A stretch of DNA of 64,000 nt from Sphingomonadales bacterium (GTDB lineage Bacteria > Pseudomonadota > Alphaproteobacteria > Sphingomonadales > Sphingomonadaceae). The notes beneath the pieces were generated by a model. That model was not told where the DNA came from. It searched no databases and worked only from the letters and a program-made list of their open reading frames with translations. Position 1 is the stretch's first letter, and each line of letters begins with the position of its first letter. The DNA lies in contig JAGWMZ010000001.1 in NCBI GenBank assembly GCA_028871475.1, positions 310,001 to 374,000 on the forward strand. Direction: 5' to 3'. Both the position numbers and the translations under genes were made by a program. Of this stretch, positions 52,549-62,338 are shown piece after piece.

Positions 52549-55398
52549 ATGGGTAGTGAAGACCACAATTTTCTCCCCGACATGGCGCAGGAAGGCCCTC
52601 AGGCCGGCCCGAGCTGGCAGCGCGGCAACTGGCCTCAGGTCGGCGGCGGCGCCGAGGATGACCTGACCCAGGCGCTGGACCCCACCACGCTGACCGCTGC
52701 CATCAAGGCTGCCGTCAAGAAGGGTGGCGCGCCCATCAGCGAAGCGGGCGTGGAAGAAGCCGCCAGCGACGCGCTGCGCGCCGCCATGCTGATCCGCACC
52801 TATCGCGTGCGTGGCCATCTGGCCGCCGATCTTGACCCGCTGGGCCTGAACAACCGCAAGCTGCCTGCTGACCTGACGCCCGAATATCACGGCTTTGTCG
52901 GCGCAGGCGTGGACAAGAAGGTGTTCCTGGGCGGCGTGCTGGGCCTGCAATGGGCCACCGTACGCGAGATCGTCGAGATCCTGCGTCGCAACTATTGCGG
53001 CAAGGTCGGCCTTGAATACATGCACATCGCCGACACTGAGGAGCGCCGCTTCCTGCAGGACCGGATGGAAGGCGCCGACAAGCACATCGATTTCACCCCC
53101 GAAGGCAAGAAGGCCATTCTGGGCGCGGTGGTGCGCGGCGAACAGTTCGAAAAGTTCTGCGGCAAGAAGTGGGTCGGCACCAAGCGTTTCGGCCTCGATG
53201 GCGGTGAATCGATGATCCCCGCGCTCGAAGCTGTGATCAAGTATGGCGGCCAGCTTGGCGTCAAGGAGATCGTTTACGGCATGGCCCATCGCGGCCGCCT
53301 GAACGTTCTCGCCAACGTCATGGCCAAGCCCTACAAGGTGATCTTCCACGAATTCTCGGGCGGCACGGCCAACCCCGAGGACGTGGGGGGCTCGGGTGAC
53401 GTGAAATATCACCTGGGCACCAGCACCGACCGCGATTTCGACGGTATCAAGGTTCACATGAGCCTGATGCCCAACCCCTCGCATCTCGAAACGGTCGATC
53501 CCGTCGTGCTCGGCAAGACGCGCGCCTATCAGGTGCTGCGCGACGACATCGGCACTGATATTGGCGAAGGCGCCCTGCACAAGCAGGTTCTGCCCGTGCT
53601 GATCCACGGCGATGCCGCCTTTGCCGGCCAGGGCATCATCTGGGAGTGCTTCGGCCTGTCGGGCGTGAAGGGATACAACACCGGCGGTTGCATCCACTTC
53701 ATCATCAACAACCAGATCGGCTTCACCACCTCGCCCCAGTTCTCGCGTGGCTCTCCGTACCCTTCGGACGTGGCCAAGGGCGTGCAGGCCCCCATCATCC
53801 ATGTGAACGGCGACGATCCCGAAGCGGTGACCTTTGCCTGCAAGCTGGGCATGGACTATCGCCAGACCTTCGGCCGCGACATCGTGATCGACATGTGGTG
53901 CTATCGCCGCTTCGGCCATAATGAGGGCGACGAGCCCTCCTTCACGCAGCCGCTGATGTATGCGCAGATCCGCAAGCATCCGCCGGTCAGCGAGCTTTAC
54001 TCCAAGCGTCTGGAAGCTGAAGGCGTGATCGACGCCGGTTTCCTGGGCACGCAGGTCGGCGCCTTCAACGCCCATCTCGAAGAGCATTTCGAGGCTGCGA
54101 AGACCTATCAGGCCAACCAGGCTGACTGGTTCAGCGGTCGCTGGTCGGGCCTGAACAAGCCTGCGGACCCTGAAACCGCGCGTCGCAACGTGGCCACCGG
54201 CATCGAGGGCAAGCTCTTCGACAGCCTTGGCCGCACGCTGACGACCGTGCCCGAGGGCCTCACCATCCACAAGACGCTGGGCCGCGTGCTGGATGCCAAG
54301 CGCGAGATGTTCACCAAGGGCGAAGGCTTCGACTGGGCAACGGGCGAGGCTCTGGCTTTCGGCAGCCTGGTGTCAGAGGGCTATTCGGTGCGTCTGTCGG
54401 GTCAGGATTCGGGCCGCGGCACCTTCTCGCACCGCCATGCGGTGTGGGTGGACCAGAACGACGAGCACAAATATGTGCCCCTCTCCACCGTGCCTCATGG
54501 CCGGTTCGAGGTGCATGATTCGACGCTCTCGGAATATGGCGTGCTGGGCTTCGAATATGGCTATGCCAGCGCCGACCCCAAGACGCTGGTGCTGTGGGAA
54601 GCGCAGTTCGGCGATTTCGCCAATGGCGCGCAGATCATCATCGACCAGTATGTCGCGTCGTCGGAGAGCAAGTGGCTGCGCGCCAACGGCCTGGTGATGC
54701 TGCTGCCCCATGGCTATGAAGGCCAGGGTCCCGAGCACAGCTCGGCCCGTCTGGAGCGTTACCTCCAGCTTTGTGCCGAGGACAACATGCAGGTGTGCAA
54801 CATCACCACGCCGGCCAACTACTTTCACGTGTTGCGCCGTCAGATGCATCGCCAGTTCCGCAAGCCGCTCATCATCATGAGCCCCAAGAGCCTGCTGCGC
54901 CACCCCATGGCCAAGTCGCAGGCGCATGAGTTCCAGGATGGCCACTTCCAGCGCATCCTCTCGGACCCCAGCGCCCCGGCGGACAAGGACACCAAGCGGG
55001 TGATCCTGTGCACCGGCAAGGTGGCCTTCGATCTCATCGAGTCGCGCGACAAGAACGAGATCACCGACACGCAGATCATCCGCATCGAGCAGATCTATCC
55101 CTTCCCCGGTGAGCCTCTGGCAACCCGTCTGGCGCGGATGGAAAATCTCGAAGAGGTGATCTGGTGCCAGGAAGAGCCGCGCAACAACGGTTCGTGGTTC
55201 TTCGTCGAGCCACTGATCGAGGAGGCGTTGACCAAGGCCAAGGCCACGGTCAAGCGTGCCCGCTATGCTGGCCGCGCGGCCTCGGCCTCGCCCGCCACGG
55301 GTTCGGCCAAGCGCCACACGCTCGAACAGGGCGCGCTGGTTGCCGATGCGCTGGGTCTGTCGGTGCGCGGTGAAATCCGTCGCCAGCAGAACGCCTGA
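52549..55398 (+). CDS. sucA: 2-oxoglutarate dehydrogenase E1 component
   Basis: Thiamine-diphosphate decarboxylase subunit of the 2-oxoglutarate dehydrogenase complex. The 949-residue protein has RTYRVRGHLAADLDPLGL, GMAHRGRLNVLANVM, MSLMPNPSHLETVDPVVLGKTRA, IHGDAAFAGQGI, and FTTSPQFSRGSPYPSDVAK, then the transketolase C-terminal domain with HGYEGQGPEHSSARLER. The ATG at 52549 follows an excellent GGAGGTGA six bases upstream; the frame open to 52462 overlaps the hairpin region. It is followed by the E2 and E3 genes. Confidence 0.97.
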   Translation: MGSEDHNFLPDMAQEGPQAGPSWQRGNWPQVGGGAEDDLTQALDPTTLTAAIKAAVKKGGAPISEAGVEEAASDALRAAMLIRTYRVRGHLAADLDPLGLNNRKLPADLTPEYHGFVGAGVDKKVFLGGVLGLQWATVREIVEILRRNYCGKVGLEYMHIADTEERRFLQDRMEGADKHIDFTPEGKKAILGAVVRGEQFEKFCGKKWVGTKRFGLDGGESMIPALEAVIKYGGQLGVKEIVYGMAHRGRLNVLANVMAKPYKVIFHEFSGGTANPEDVGGSGDVKYHLGTSTDRDFDGIKVHMSLMPNPSHLETVDPVVLGKTRAYQVLRDDIGTDIGEGALHKQVLPVLIHGDAAFAGQGIIWECFGLSGVKGYNTGGCIHFIINNQIGFTTSPQFSRGSPYPSDVAKGVQAPIIHVNGDDPEAVTFACKLGMDYRQTFGRDIVIDMWCYRRFGHNEGDEPSFTQPLMYAQIRKHPPVSELYSKRLEAEGVIDAGFLGTQVGAFNAHLEEHFEAAKTYQANQADWFSGRWSGLNKPADPETARRNVATGIEGKLFDSLGRTLTTVPEGLTIHKTLGRVLDAKREMFTKGEGFDWATGEALAFGSLVSEGYSVRLSGQDSGRGTFSHRHAVWVDQNDEHKYVPLSTVPHGRFEVHDSTLSEYGVLGFEYGYASADPKTLVLWEAQFGDFANGAQIIIDQYVASSESKWLRANGLVMLLPHGYEGQGPEHSSARLERYLQLCAEDNMQVCNITTPANYFHVLRRQMHRQFRKPLIIMSPKSLLRHPMAKSQAHEFQDGHFQRILSDPSAPADKDTKRVILCTGKVAFDLIESRDKNEITDTQIIRIEQIYPFPGEPLATRLARMENLEEVIWCQEEPRNNGSWFFVEPLIEEALTKAKATVKRARYAGRAASASPATGSAKRHTLEQGALVADALGLSVRGEIRRQQNA

Positions 55399-55449
55399 TC
55401 GCAAGCTGAGCTTACCCCTGTTTCCCGTCTGAAAGATCGGAAGACCATC

Positions 55450-56682
55450 ATGTCCACGGAAGTCAAAGTCCCTACCCTCGGCGAATCGGTGAGCGAAGCC
55501 ACCATCGGTCAGTGGCTCAAGAAGCCCGGCGAGGCCGTCGCCCTTGACGAGCCCATCGCCAGCCTGGAGACCGACAAGGTCGCCATCGACGTGCCCGCCC
55601 CCGTGGCGGGCGTGCTGGGTGCCCAGCTCTTCCCCGAAGGCGCCACGGTGACGGTCAGCGCAGTGATCGCGACCATCGAGGCAGCCGGTGCCGCCGGCGT
55701 GGCCCCGGCGCCTGCCGCTGCCCCTGCTGCGGCCCCGGCCCCTGCTGCTGCCCCGGTCACCCCGGTGGCACCGGCCGCCGCCGCCCCTGCTGAAAGCAGC
55801 GATCCTGCCGTGCTGAGCCCCGCCGTGCGCCGCGCGGTGCTGGAATATGGCATCGACCCGGCGACCATCAAGGGCACCGGCAAGGACGGTCGCATCACCA
55901 AGGAAGACGTGGTTGCCGCCGCCCAGGCCAAGCCTGTGGCCGCCGCTCCCGCCGTCTCGGCCCCGGTTGCCCCCGCTGGCGAGCGCCGCGAAGAGCGCGT
56001 CAAGATGACCCGCCTGCGCCAGACGATCGCCAAGCGTCTGAAGAGCGCGCAGGACACCGCTGCCCTGCTCACCACCTTCAACGATGTCGACATGTCGGCG
56101 GTGATGGACGCGCGCAACCGCTTCAAGGACAGCTTCGAGAAGAAGCACGGCGTGAAGCTGGGCTTCATGTCCTTCTTCGCCAAGGCCGCCTGCCTGGCGC
56201 TCAAGGACATTCCCGCCGTCAACGCCCAGATCCAGGGCGATGAGATCGTCTATTTCGATTACGTCGATCTCTCGGTCGCCGTCTCGGCCCCCAATGGCCT
56301 GGTCGTCCCCGTCGTGCGCGACGTTGACAAGATGTCCTTCGCCGGCATCGAGAAGGCCATTGCCGGCTATGGCAAGAAGGCCAAGGACGGTGCTCTCACC
56401 ATGGCCGACATGGCCGGCGGCACCTTCACCATCTCGAACGGCGGCGTGTTCGGCGGCCTGATGTCGACCCCGATCATCAACCCGCCCCAGTCGGCGGTTC
56501 TGGGCCTGCACCGCATCGAGGATCGCCCGGTCGTCCGCAACGGACAGATCGTGATCCGCCCGATGATGTACATCGCCCTGTCCTATGACCACCGCATCAT
56601 CGATGGCCGCGAGGCGGTGACCGCGCTCAAGACCATCAAGGAAGCGATCGAAGACCCCACCCGTCTGCTGATCGACCTTTGA
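55450..56682 (+). CDS. odhB: 2-oxoglutarate dehydrogenase E2 (dihydrolipoamide succinyltransferase)
   Basis: Core subunit that passes the succinyl group to CoA. The 410-residue protein has one lipoyl domain with [11 protein letters not shown] (lipoyl Lys43), an Ala/Pro linker (about 78-118), an E3-binding domain ([23 protein letters not shown]), a second Ala/Pro linker and the catalytic domain ending [13 protein letters not shown] with His381 and Asp385. A single lipoyl domain is typical of the 2-oxoglutarate rather than the pyruvate complex. Also called sucB. Confidence 0.96.
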   Translation: MSTEVKVPTLGESVSEATIGQWLKKPGEAVALDEPIASLETDKVAIDVPAPVAGVLGAQLFPEGATVTVSAVIATIEAAGAAGVAPAPAAAPAAAPAPAAAPVTPVAPAAAAPAESSDPAVLSPAVRRAVLEYGIDPATIKGTGKDGRITKEDVVAAAQAKPVAAAPAVSAPVAPAGERREERVKMTRLRQTIAKRLKSAQDTAALLTTFNDVDMSAVMDARNRFKDSFEKKHGVKLGFMSFFAKAACLALKDIPAVNAQIQGDEIVYFDYVDLSVAVSAPNGLVVPVVRDVDKMSFAGIEKAIAGYGKKAKDGALTMADMAGGTFTISNGGVFGGLMSTPIINPPQSAVLGLHRIEDRPVVRNGQIVIRPMMYIALSYDHRIIDGREAVTALKTIKEAIEDPTRLLIDL

Positions 56683-56701
56683 GCGCTGGAGGACTGAGAC
56701 A

Positions 56702-58105
56702 ATGGCTGATTATCAATACGACGTCCTCGTCATCGGCGCGGGCCCCGGCGGTTATGTTGCCGCCATTCGCGCCGCGCAACTGGGCCTGAAAACGGCCTGC
56801 GCGGAAGGCCGGGCAACGCTGGGCGGCACCTGCCTCAACGTGGGCTGCATTCCCTCCAAGGCCCTGCTGCATGGTTCTGAACTGTTCGAGGAAGTGGCGC
56901 ATGGCGCCGCTGCCAAGTTCGGCGTGAAGACCACCGGCGTGGAAATCGACCTGCCCGTCCTGATGGGCGAGAAGGCGACCGCCGTGAAGGAACTGACCGG
57001 CGGCATCGAGTTCCTCTTCAAGAAGAACAAGATCGACTGGCTCAAGGGCTATGCGCAGTTCAAGGACGCCCACACCGTCGAGGTGGCCGGCACGACCTAC
57101 ACCGCCAAGCATATCGTCATCGCCACGGGTTCGAGCGTCATGCCGCTGCCCAACGTTGAGGTCGACAATGACGCGGGCGTCATCGTCGATTCGACCGGCG
57201 CTCTCGCGCTGGACCGCATCCCCGAGCATCTCGTCGTCATCGGCGGCGGCGTGATCGGTCTGGAACTGGGCTCGGTGTGGCGCCGCCTCGGTGCCAAGGT
57301 CACGGTGGTCGAATTCCTCGACCAGCTGTTCCCCGGTATGGACGGCGACGTGCGCAAGGAAGCAGCCAAGATCTTCAAGAAGCAGGGCTTTGAGCTGAAG
57401 CTTTCGACCAAGGTCACCGGCGCGCAGATCGAGGGCAAGACCGTCACGCTCGACATTGAGCCTGCCGCTGGCGGCGCCGCTGAAAAGCTGGTCGCCGACA
57501 CGGTGCTGGTGGCCATTGGCCGCCGCGCCAACACGGCTGGTCTGAGTCTGGAGAACATCGGTCTGGAGCTGAACGCGCGCGGCCAGATCGAAACCGACCA
57601 CGACTTCCGCACCAAGGTGGACGGCGTCTGGGCGATCGGCGACGTGATCCCCGGCCCGATGCTGGCGCACAAGGCCGAGGACGAGGGCATTGCCGTGGCC
57701 GAAAACATCGCCGGGCTGACGGGCATCGTGAACCATGACGTGATCCCCGGCGTGGTCTACACCACTCCCGAATTCGCGGGCGTGGGCCTGACCGAGGAAG
57801 CCGCCAAGGCTGCCGGTCACACCGTCAAGGTTGGCAAGTTCCCCATGCTGGCCAACAGCCGCGCCAAGACCAACCGCGAGCCCGATGGTTTCGTCAAGAT
57901 CATCGCGGATGCTACCACCGACCGCGTGCTGGGCGTGTGGTGCATTGCCACGGTCGCCGGCACGATGATCGCGCAGGCCGCGCAGGCCATGGAATTCGGC
58001 GCCACGTCCGAAGACATTGCCTACACCTGCCACGCTCACCCGACCCATTCGGAAGCGATCAAGGAAGCCGCGATGGCCGTGAAGGGAAAACCGATCCACA
58101 TCTGA
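56702..58105 (+). CDS. lpdA: Dihydrolipoyl dehydrogenase (E3)
   Basis: Reoxidises dihydrolipoamide with FAD and NAD. The 467-residue protein has VLVIGAGPGGYVAAIRAAQLG, the redox disulfide GGTCLNVGCIPSKALL (Cys44, Cys49), a second GGGVIGLELGSVW Rossmann loop, GVWAIGDVIPGPMLAHKAEDEG and the C-terminal active-site HAHPTHSEAIKEA. It is 19 bases after odhB with a GGAGG ribosome site, so it is the E3 of the 2-oxoglutarate complex; it may also serve other complexes. Confidence 0.96.
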   Translation: MADYQYDVLVIGAGPGGYVAAIRAAQLGLKTACAEGRATLGGTCLNVGCIPSKALLHGSELFEEVAHGAAAKFGVKTTGVEIDLPVLMGEKATAVKELTGGIEFLFKKNKIDWLKGYAQFKDAHTVEVAGTTYTAKHIVIATGSSVMPLPNVEVDNDAGVIVDSTGALALDRIPEHLVVIGGGVIGLELGSVWRRLGAKVTVVEFLDQLFPGMDGDVRKEAAKIFKKQGFELKLSTKVTGAQIEGKTVTLDIEPAAGGAAEKLVADTVLVAIGRRANTAGLSLENIGLELNARGQIETDHDFRTKVDGVWAIGDVIPGPMLAHKAEDEGIAVAENIAGLTGIVNHDVIPGVVYTTPEFAGVGLTEEAAKAAGHTVKVGKFPMLANSRAKTNREPDGFVKIIADATTDRVLGVWCIATVAGTMIAQAAQAMEFGATSEDIAYTCHAHPTHSEAIKEAAMAVKGKPIHI

Positions 58106-58132
58106 TCGGCCCTGTCATCGCTAAAGCAACAG

Positions 58133-58171
58133 GAGGCGCGGGTTCCCTAGGGAGCCCGCGCCTCTCCTTTT
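58133..58171 (+). terminator. Intrinsic terminator of the mdh-lpdA operon
   Basis: GAGGCGCGGG and CCCGCGCCTC pair over 10 bp with a palindromic centre TCCCTAGGGA, followed by TCTCCTTTT. It begins 27 bases after lpdA and overlaps the last codons of the convergent gene. Confidence 0.8.
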
Positions 58172-58605
58172 GCGATCTTGTCGGCGTCCGAGCCCGGCGG
58201 CGCCTCGGGGATTTTCGACAGGTCAATGTAATAGACCGGCGGCGGGGCATAGCCGCCGCGGACGCGGGCACAGCCCGCGCCGCAGGGCATGCCGCCATAC
58301 ATGTCGGGCGGGGTCAGCCCTCCGCGCGCGCCACCAATGTCATGCGGGTCATCGCTGCTGGCCGGCACGCGATAGCGCTGGCTGGTATCGGGCGCGCAAA
58401 CCACGATCGCCTTGTTGAGCGGATCGGGCGCGGGGCAATCGGCCCGCAACGCGCGGGGTTTCACCAACTGGCGTTCCTCGTCAATCAGGGCCTGAGCGCG
58501 CTGTGCCGCCGTCAAGGGGCGGGCTTCGCCCTCACTGTCCTGCGCGGCCGACGGTTCCGCGCCCACCACCATCATCACCAGGAACAGGCTTGAGATCCGT
58601 TTCAC
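58147..58605 (-). CDS. Secreted hypothetical protein with cysteine pairs
   Basis: A 152-residue protein with signal peptide (MKRISSLFLVMMVVGAEPSAAQ). The mature part has a helical charged segment (TAAQRAQALIDEERQLVKP), then CPAPDPLNKAIVVCAPDTSQRYRVP and MPCGAGCARVRGGYAPPPVY. Four cysteines probably form two disulfides. The IVVC...RYRVP pattern recurs in short periplasmic proteins of sphingomonads, as far as I recall, without a known function. Its 3' end overlaps the lpdA terminator; it is divergent from the fatty acid hydroxylase gene. Confidence 0.75.
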   Translation of the reverse strand: MKRISSLFLVMMVVGAEPSAAQDSEGEARPLTAAQRAQALIDEERQLVKPRALRADCPAPDPLNKAIVVCAPDTSQRYRVPASSDDPHDIGGARGGLTPPDMYGGMPCGAGCARVRGGYAPPPVYYIDLSKIPEAPPGSDADKIAKGEARAP

Positions 58606-58694
58606 TGGCTTCCTCTGCCCGTCGATTGTGGCGAAATGCTGACAGAGCCCCGCCGCAGGGCCTTGTTAACCCTGTTCTTCTATGGTGGCCAGCC

Positions 58695-59483
58695 ATGGTT
58701 GTCCACGTTCCGCCGATCTTCTACGCCACCTTGCCCAGCCTGCTCATGGCGGGCGTGCTGGTGGTGTTTGAAACGCTGCGCGGCGGCCCCGCGCGCGATG
58801 GCTGGCGCAATCTGCAGATCTGGGCGGTGGAGATTGCCGCCTCGCTGGCTTTTTTGCCCTGTCTGCCCGGCTGGGCCGGGCCAGGTCTGATTGACACGGC
58901 AAGGCTTCCGGTCTGGCAAGGCTTTCTCATCTTCCTCGTCGTGCGCGATGGCTGCGAATGTCTCTTTCATTATGCCCAGCATCGCATTCCCTTTCTTTGG
59001 GCCATGCATTCGCTGCACCATTCCGATCCGAACATGGGCACACTCACCACCTCGCGCCATTTCTGGGCCGATCCGCTCCTCAAGCAGATGACCATCTGGG
59101 CGGCATCCCTGATCATCGTGAGCCCGACGCCCACCGTCTTCCTGCTCTATGGCCTGGCATCCTTGTGGAATTTCCTCACCCACGCCCATCTGCCCATCGA
59201 CTTCGGGCGTTTTTCCTGGCTGCTCAATTGCCCCGCCTATCACCGGCGGCACCATTCGATCCTGCGCGAACATTATGACCAGAACTTTGCCGCGATCCTG
59301 CCGATCTTTGATGTGATGCTGGGCACCTATCGCCGCCCCGATGGCTATCCTCAAACCGGACTGGAACGCGCGCCTTGCTCTTTGGGCGAGGTGCTGATCT
59401 GGCCCCTCATCTGGGACAAGCCCCGGCGGGCAGCGATCGCCCCCGCCGAGGCCCTGCCCTCAAATCCCCACCTGCAACCCTGA
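58695..59483 (+). CDS. Fatty acid hydroxylase/sterol desaturase family protein
   Basis: A 262-residue integral membrane di-iron enzyme. The histidine boxes HYAQHR, HSLHHS and HRRHHS match the FA_hydroxylase family, and there are about four membrane segments. Bacterial members hydroxylate or desaturate lipids, carotenoids or hopanoid-like compounds; the substrate cannot be told from sequence. The ATG at 58695 has a weak ribosome site; the frame open to 58503 overlaps the neighbour's leader. Its 3' end overlaps the prolyl oligopeptidase gene tail-to-tail by 24 bp. Confidence 0.88.
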   Translation: MVVHVPPIFYATLPSLLMAGVLVVFETLRGGPARDGWRNLQIWAVEIAASLAFLPCLPGWAGPGLIDTARLPVWQGFLIFLVVRDGCECLFHYAQHRIPFLWAMHSLHHSDPNMGTLTTSRHFWADPLLKQMTIWAASLIIVSPTPTVFLLYGLASLWNFLTHAHLPIDFGRFSWLLNCPAYHRRHHSILREHYDQNFAAILPIFDVMLGTYRRPDGYPQTGLERAPCSLGEVLIWPLIWDKPRRAAIAPAEALPSNPHLQP

Positions 59484-61643
59484 CCAGGCGGCCAGAAAGG
59501 CCAGTTCGTCGGCACTCTCGGCAATCGCCTTGTCGGTCGGCTTGCCCGCGCCATGGCCGGCGCGCGTTTCGATACGGATGAGATGCGGGCGCGACCCGAT
59601 GTTGGCGGCCTGCAAGGCGGCGGTGTATTTGAAGCTGTGCCCGGGCACCACGCGGTCGTCCGTATCGGCGGTGGTGACCAGAATGGCGGGATAGTCCACG
59701 CCGCTGCGGATGTTGTGATAAGGCGAGTAGCTGCGCAGGATGCGGAAATCGGCCTCCTTCTCGGGATAGCCGTAATCATCGACCCAATAGCGCCCGGCGG
59801 TGAACTGGTCGAAGCGCAGCATGTCCATTACACCCACGGCAGGGTTGGCCGCAGCGAAGAGATCCGGGCGCTGGTTCGTCACCGCGCCGACCAGCAGGCC
59901 CCCGTTCGATCCCCCCTGAATGGCCAGACCATGACGCGGCGTGATGCCTTCGCGGATGAGATATTCGCCCGCCGCGATGAAATCGTCAAAGACGTTCTGC
60001 TTGTTGGCAAGCCGCCCGGCATCATGCCAGGCCGCGCCATATTCGCCGCCACCGCGCAGATTGGCCAGCGCAAAGGCGCCCCCTGCCCGCAGCCACGCCA
60101 TGCGCGATGCGGAAAAGCCGGGCGTCAGCGCAATGTCAAAGCCGCCATAGCCATAGAGCAGCGTCGGCACCGCATTGCCCGCCCGCGCCACCGCCTTGGC
60201 CCGCACGATGAACATGGGAATCTTCGTCCCATCCTTCGAAGGATAGAAGCGCTGCTCGATCACATAGTCCGACGGCGTAAAGCTGAGGCGCGGCTCGGCA
60301 AAAGCTTCGCTTCGCCCGCTCTTCATGTCGAGGCGGTAGATCGTCGCGGGCTGGTTGAAGCTGGAATAGGCGTAGAAGGTCTCATTGTCGCCGGGGCGCC
60401 CACGGAAACCATTGGCGGTGCCGATGCCGCTCAGCCCCAGCACCTTGGCCTGCTTGCCGTCGAGGTCGTAGATGATCGCGCGTGTCGCGGCATCCTTGAG
60501 CATGGCCACCACCAGCTTGTGCCCCACGATGCTGGCCTGCTGCAGCGTCGCCTCACTCTGTGGCAGCACCTCGTGCCACTCCACCGCGGGCGCTGCCAGA
60601 TCGACCGAGACGATACGATAGCGCGGTGCCTGAGCATTGGTGAGGAACCAGACCCGGGTGCCGATGCTGTCGATCACGCTCCAGGCATGATCGAAGCCGC
60701 TGACCAACGCGCGCTCCTTCCAGCCATCATGCGCGCGGCGCGACAGGTCGATCACATGGATCTGATAGCGCGCATCGGTACCGATGGCGGTGGTGATGAC
60801 GGCGTAGCGCCCGTCCGAGGTCACCTGCGCGCTGTGGTTCCAGTCAGGATGTTCAGGCGTCTTATAGACCATCTCATCGGCGCTCTGCGGCGTGCCGGGG
60901 CGGTGGAAATAAAGGGTGTGATTGTAGTTGAGCGCGGTGAAATCGCTGCCTTTGGGCGGCTCGGGAAAGCGTGAATAGAGGAAGCCCTCCTTGCCGACCC
61001 AGGCGATGGTCGATTCCTTCACCCAATGCAGTTCGTCCGGCAACAACGCGCCGGTATCGACATCCAGAACGCGAATGCTGCGCCAGTCACTGCCGCCGTC
61101 CTGAATGCTGTAGGCAAGATAATGCCCGTCATGCGACGGCACCCAATCGTCCAGCGCGGTGGCGCCGTCCTTGGCCCAGCCATTCGGGTCCAGCAGCAAT
61201 CGCGGCGTGCCGTGCAATCCGTCGCGCACGAAGAGTTGGGCCTGATTTTGCAGCCCCGAATTGCGGCGATAGAAATAGCGCCCGCCTTCCTTGCGCGGGA
61301 GGCTGAAACGTTCAAAATCCGTCAATTCGCGGATCTCGCGCTCAAACCAGCTGCGGCCGGACAACTGGGCCAGATAGGCCTGGGTAACAGCATTCTCCCG
61401 CTCGACCCAATCGGCGACCTCGGCATCGGAGCGGACATTGTTTTCCAGCCAGCGGTAAGGGTCGGCAATCTTCTCGCCAAACTTCTCTTCCACCAGATCG
61501 CCGCGCCGCGTGACGGGATAGGCAGGTGCCTCGGGCCCATTTGGCACGCCACTTTGCGCCATCACCTGCGTCTCCGTCAAAAGCCAAGCCATCGGGACCA
61601 TCAGCCCGGCACGAAACATGAAATCACGACGCAGCAATGTCAC
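59460..61643 (-). CDS. Prolyl oligopeptidase family serine peptidase (Tat-type leader)
   Basis: A 727-residue S9A peptidase. The N-terminus LLRRDFMFRAGLMVPMAWLL is a twin-arginine-like leader ending near VMAQ. A seven-bladed beta-propeller (about residues 75-430) is followed by the catalytic domain with PTLLYGYGGF, FALANLRGGGEYG, IQGGSNGGLLVGA (Ser near 577), DTDDRVVPGHSFK (Asp near 660) and RAGHGAGKP (His near 697). The start is a GTG at 61643 close to GAGGG, or a TTG two codons later with better spacing. It likely degrades short proline-containing peptides in the periplasm. Confidence 0.92.
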   Translation of the reverse strand: MTLLRRDFMFRAGLMVPMAWLLTETQVMAQSGVPNGPEAPAYPVTRRGDLVEEKFGEKIADPYRWLENNVRSDAEVADWVERENAVTQAYLAQLSGRSWFEREIRELTDFERFSLPRKEGGRYFYRRNSGLQNQAQLFVRDGLHGTPRLLLDPNGWAKDGATALDDWVPSHDGHYLAYSIQDGGSDWRSIRVLDVDTGALLPDELHWVKESTIAWVGKEGFLYSRFPEPPKGSDFTALNYNHTLYFHRPGTPQSADEMVYKTPEHPDWNHSAQVTSDGRYAVITTAIGTDARYQIHVIDLSRRAHDGWKERALVSGFDHAWSVIDSIGTRVWFLTNAQAPRYRIVSVDLAAPAVEWHEVLPQSEATLQQASIVGHKLVVAMLKDAATRAIIYDLDGKQAKVLGLSGIGTANGFRGRPGDNETFYAYSSFNQPATIYRLDMKSGRSEAFAEPRLSFTPSDYVIEQRFYPSKDGTKIPMFIVRAKAVARAGNAVPTLLYGYGGFDIALTPGFSASRMAWLRAGGAFALANLRGGGEYGAAWHDAGRLANKQNVFDDFIAAGEYLIREGITPRHGLAIQGGSNGGLLVGAVTNQRPDLFAAANPAVGVMDMLRFDQFTAGRYWVDDYGYPEKEADFRILRSYSPYHNIRSGVDYPAILVTTADTDDRVVPGHSFKYTAALQAANIGSRPHLIRIETRAGHGAGKPTDKAIAESADELAFLAAWSGLQVGI

Positions 61644-61738
61644 ACCCTCATCTTTTATCGTAAGCGCGACACTAACAGCCTTGTCAGCAGGCGCAACGCA
61701 GCAATCCGTTTGTCAACAGAGCCTTATAGCGCGCGCAG

Positions 61739-61769
61739 AAAAACGGCCCCGGGATCGCTCCCGAGGCCG
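61739..61769 (-). terminator. Intrinsic terminator of the alpha ribosomal operon
   Basis: On the minus strand, CGGCCTCGGGA pairs with TCCCGGGGCCG (one G-U) around GCGA and is followed by TTTTT. It lies 37 bases after the rplQ stop. Confidence 0.9.
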
Positions 61770-61805
61770 CTTGTCTTGTTCAGCGCGATGGAAGCCGCGA
61801 AAGGC

Positions 61806-62222
61806 TCAGGCCTCCTCGCCCTCTTCCACCTGCACCGGACCCGAGTCCTGGCCCTTGGCGGCCACGTCGCGGTCGACCAGTTCGATGATCGCAATGGGGG
61901 CAGCGTCCGAAGCGCGGATACCAGCCTTCACGATGCGGGTGTAGCCACCCGAACGTCCCGAATAACGCTCGGCCAGAACGTCGAACAGCTTCGCGAGCTG
62001 CGCGTCGTCCTGCAGGCGGGCGTGAGCCAGACGGCGGTTCGACAGGCCGCCACGCTTGGCCAGCGTGATCAGCTTTTCGATGTAGGGACGCAGTTCCTTG
62101 GCCTTGGGCACCGTGGTGGTGATCTGCTCATGCTTGATGAGCGAGGCCGACAGGTTGCGCAGCAGCGCGGCGCGATGCTGGCTGGTGCGCTGCAGCTTAC
62201 GCTGACCGTATTTATGACGCAT
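61806..62222 (-). CDS. rplQ: 50S ribosomal protein L17
   Basis: The 138-residue protein starts [24 protein letters not shown] and contains [20 protein letters not shown] and [11 protein letters not shown], the L17 signatures, ending [23 protein letters not shown] with an acidic tail. It is the last gene of the alpha operon, after rpoA, as in other proteobacteria. Confidence 0.97.
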   Translation of the reverse strand: MRHKYGQRKLQRTSQHRAALLRNLSASLIKHEQITTTVPKAKELRPYIEKLITLAKRGGLSNRRLAHARLQDDAQLAKLFDVLAERYSGRSGGYTRIVKAGIRASDAAPIAIIELVDRDVAAKGQDSGPVQVEEGEEA

Positions 62223-62338
62223 GGTTCTTTCCTTCCGTTCGTAGGGGGGCCGTGCAAGGTACCCCGATCCCGGTGGCGCTTAACGGTGGCCACCTTTCAC
62301 CGCTCGAAAGAAGGCGCCCCGCAGGGCGCCCTCTGATC

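Noticed and set aside
52396..56592. Two long minus-strand frames (624 and 739 codons)
   Set aside because: Antisense to sucA and odhB, which are certain; the His/Gly/Asp-rich composition is typical of shadow frames.
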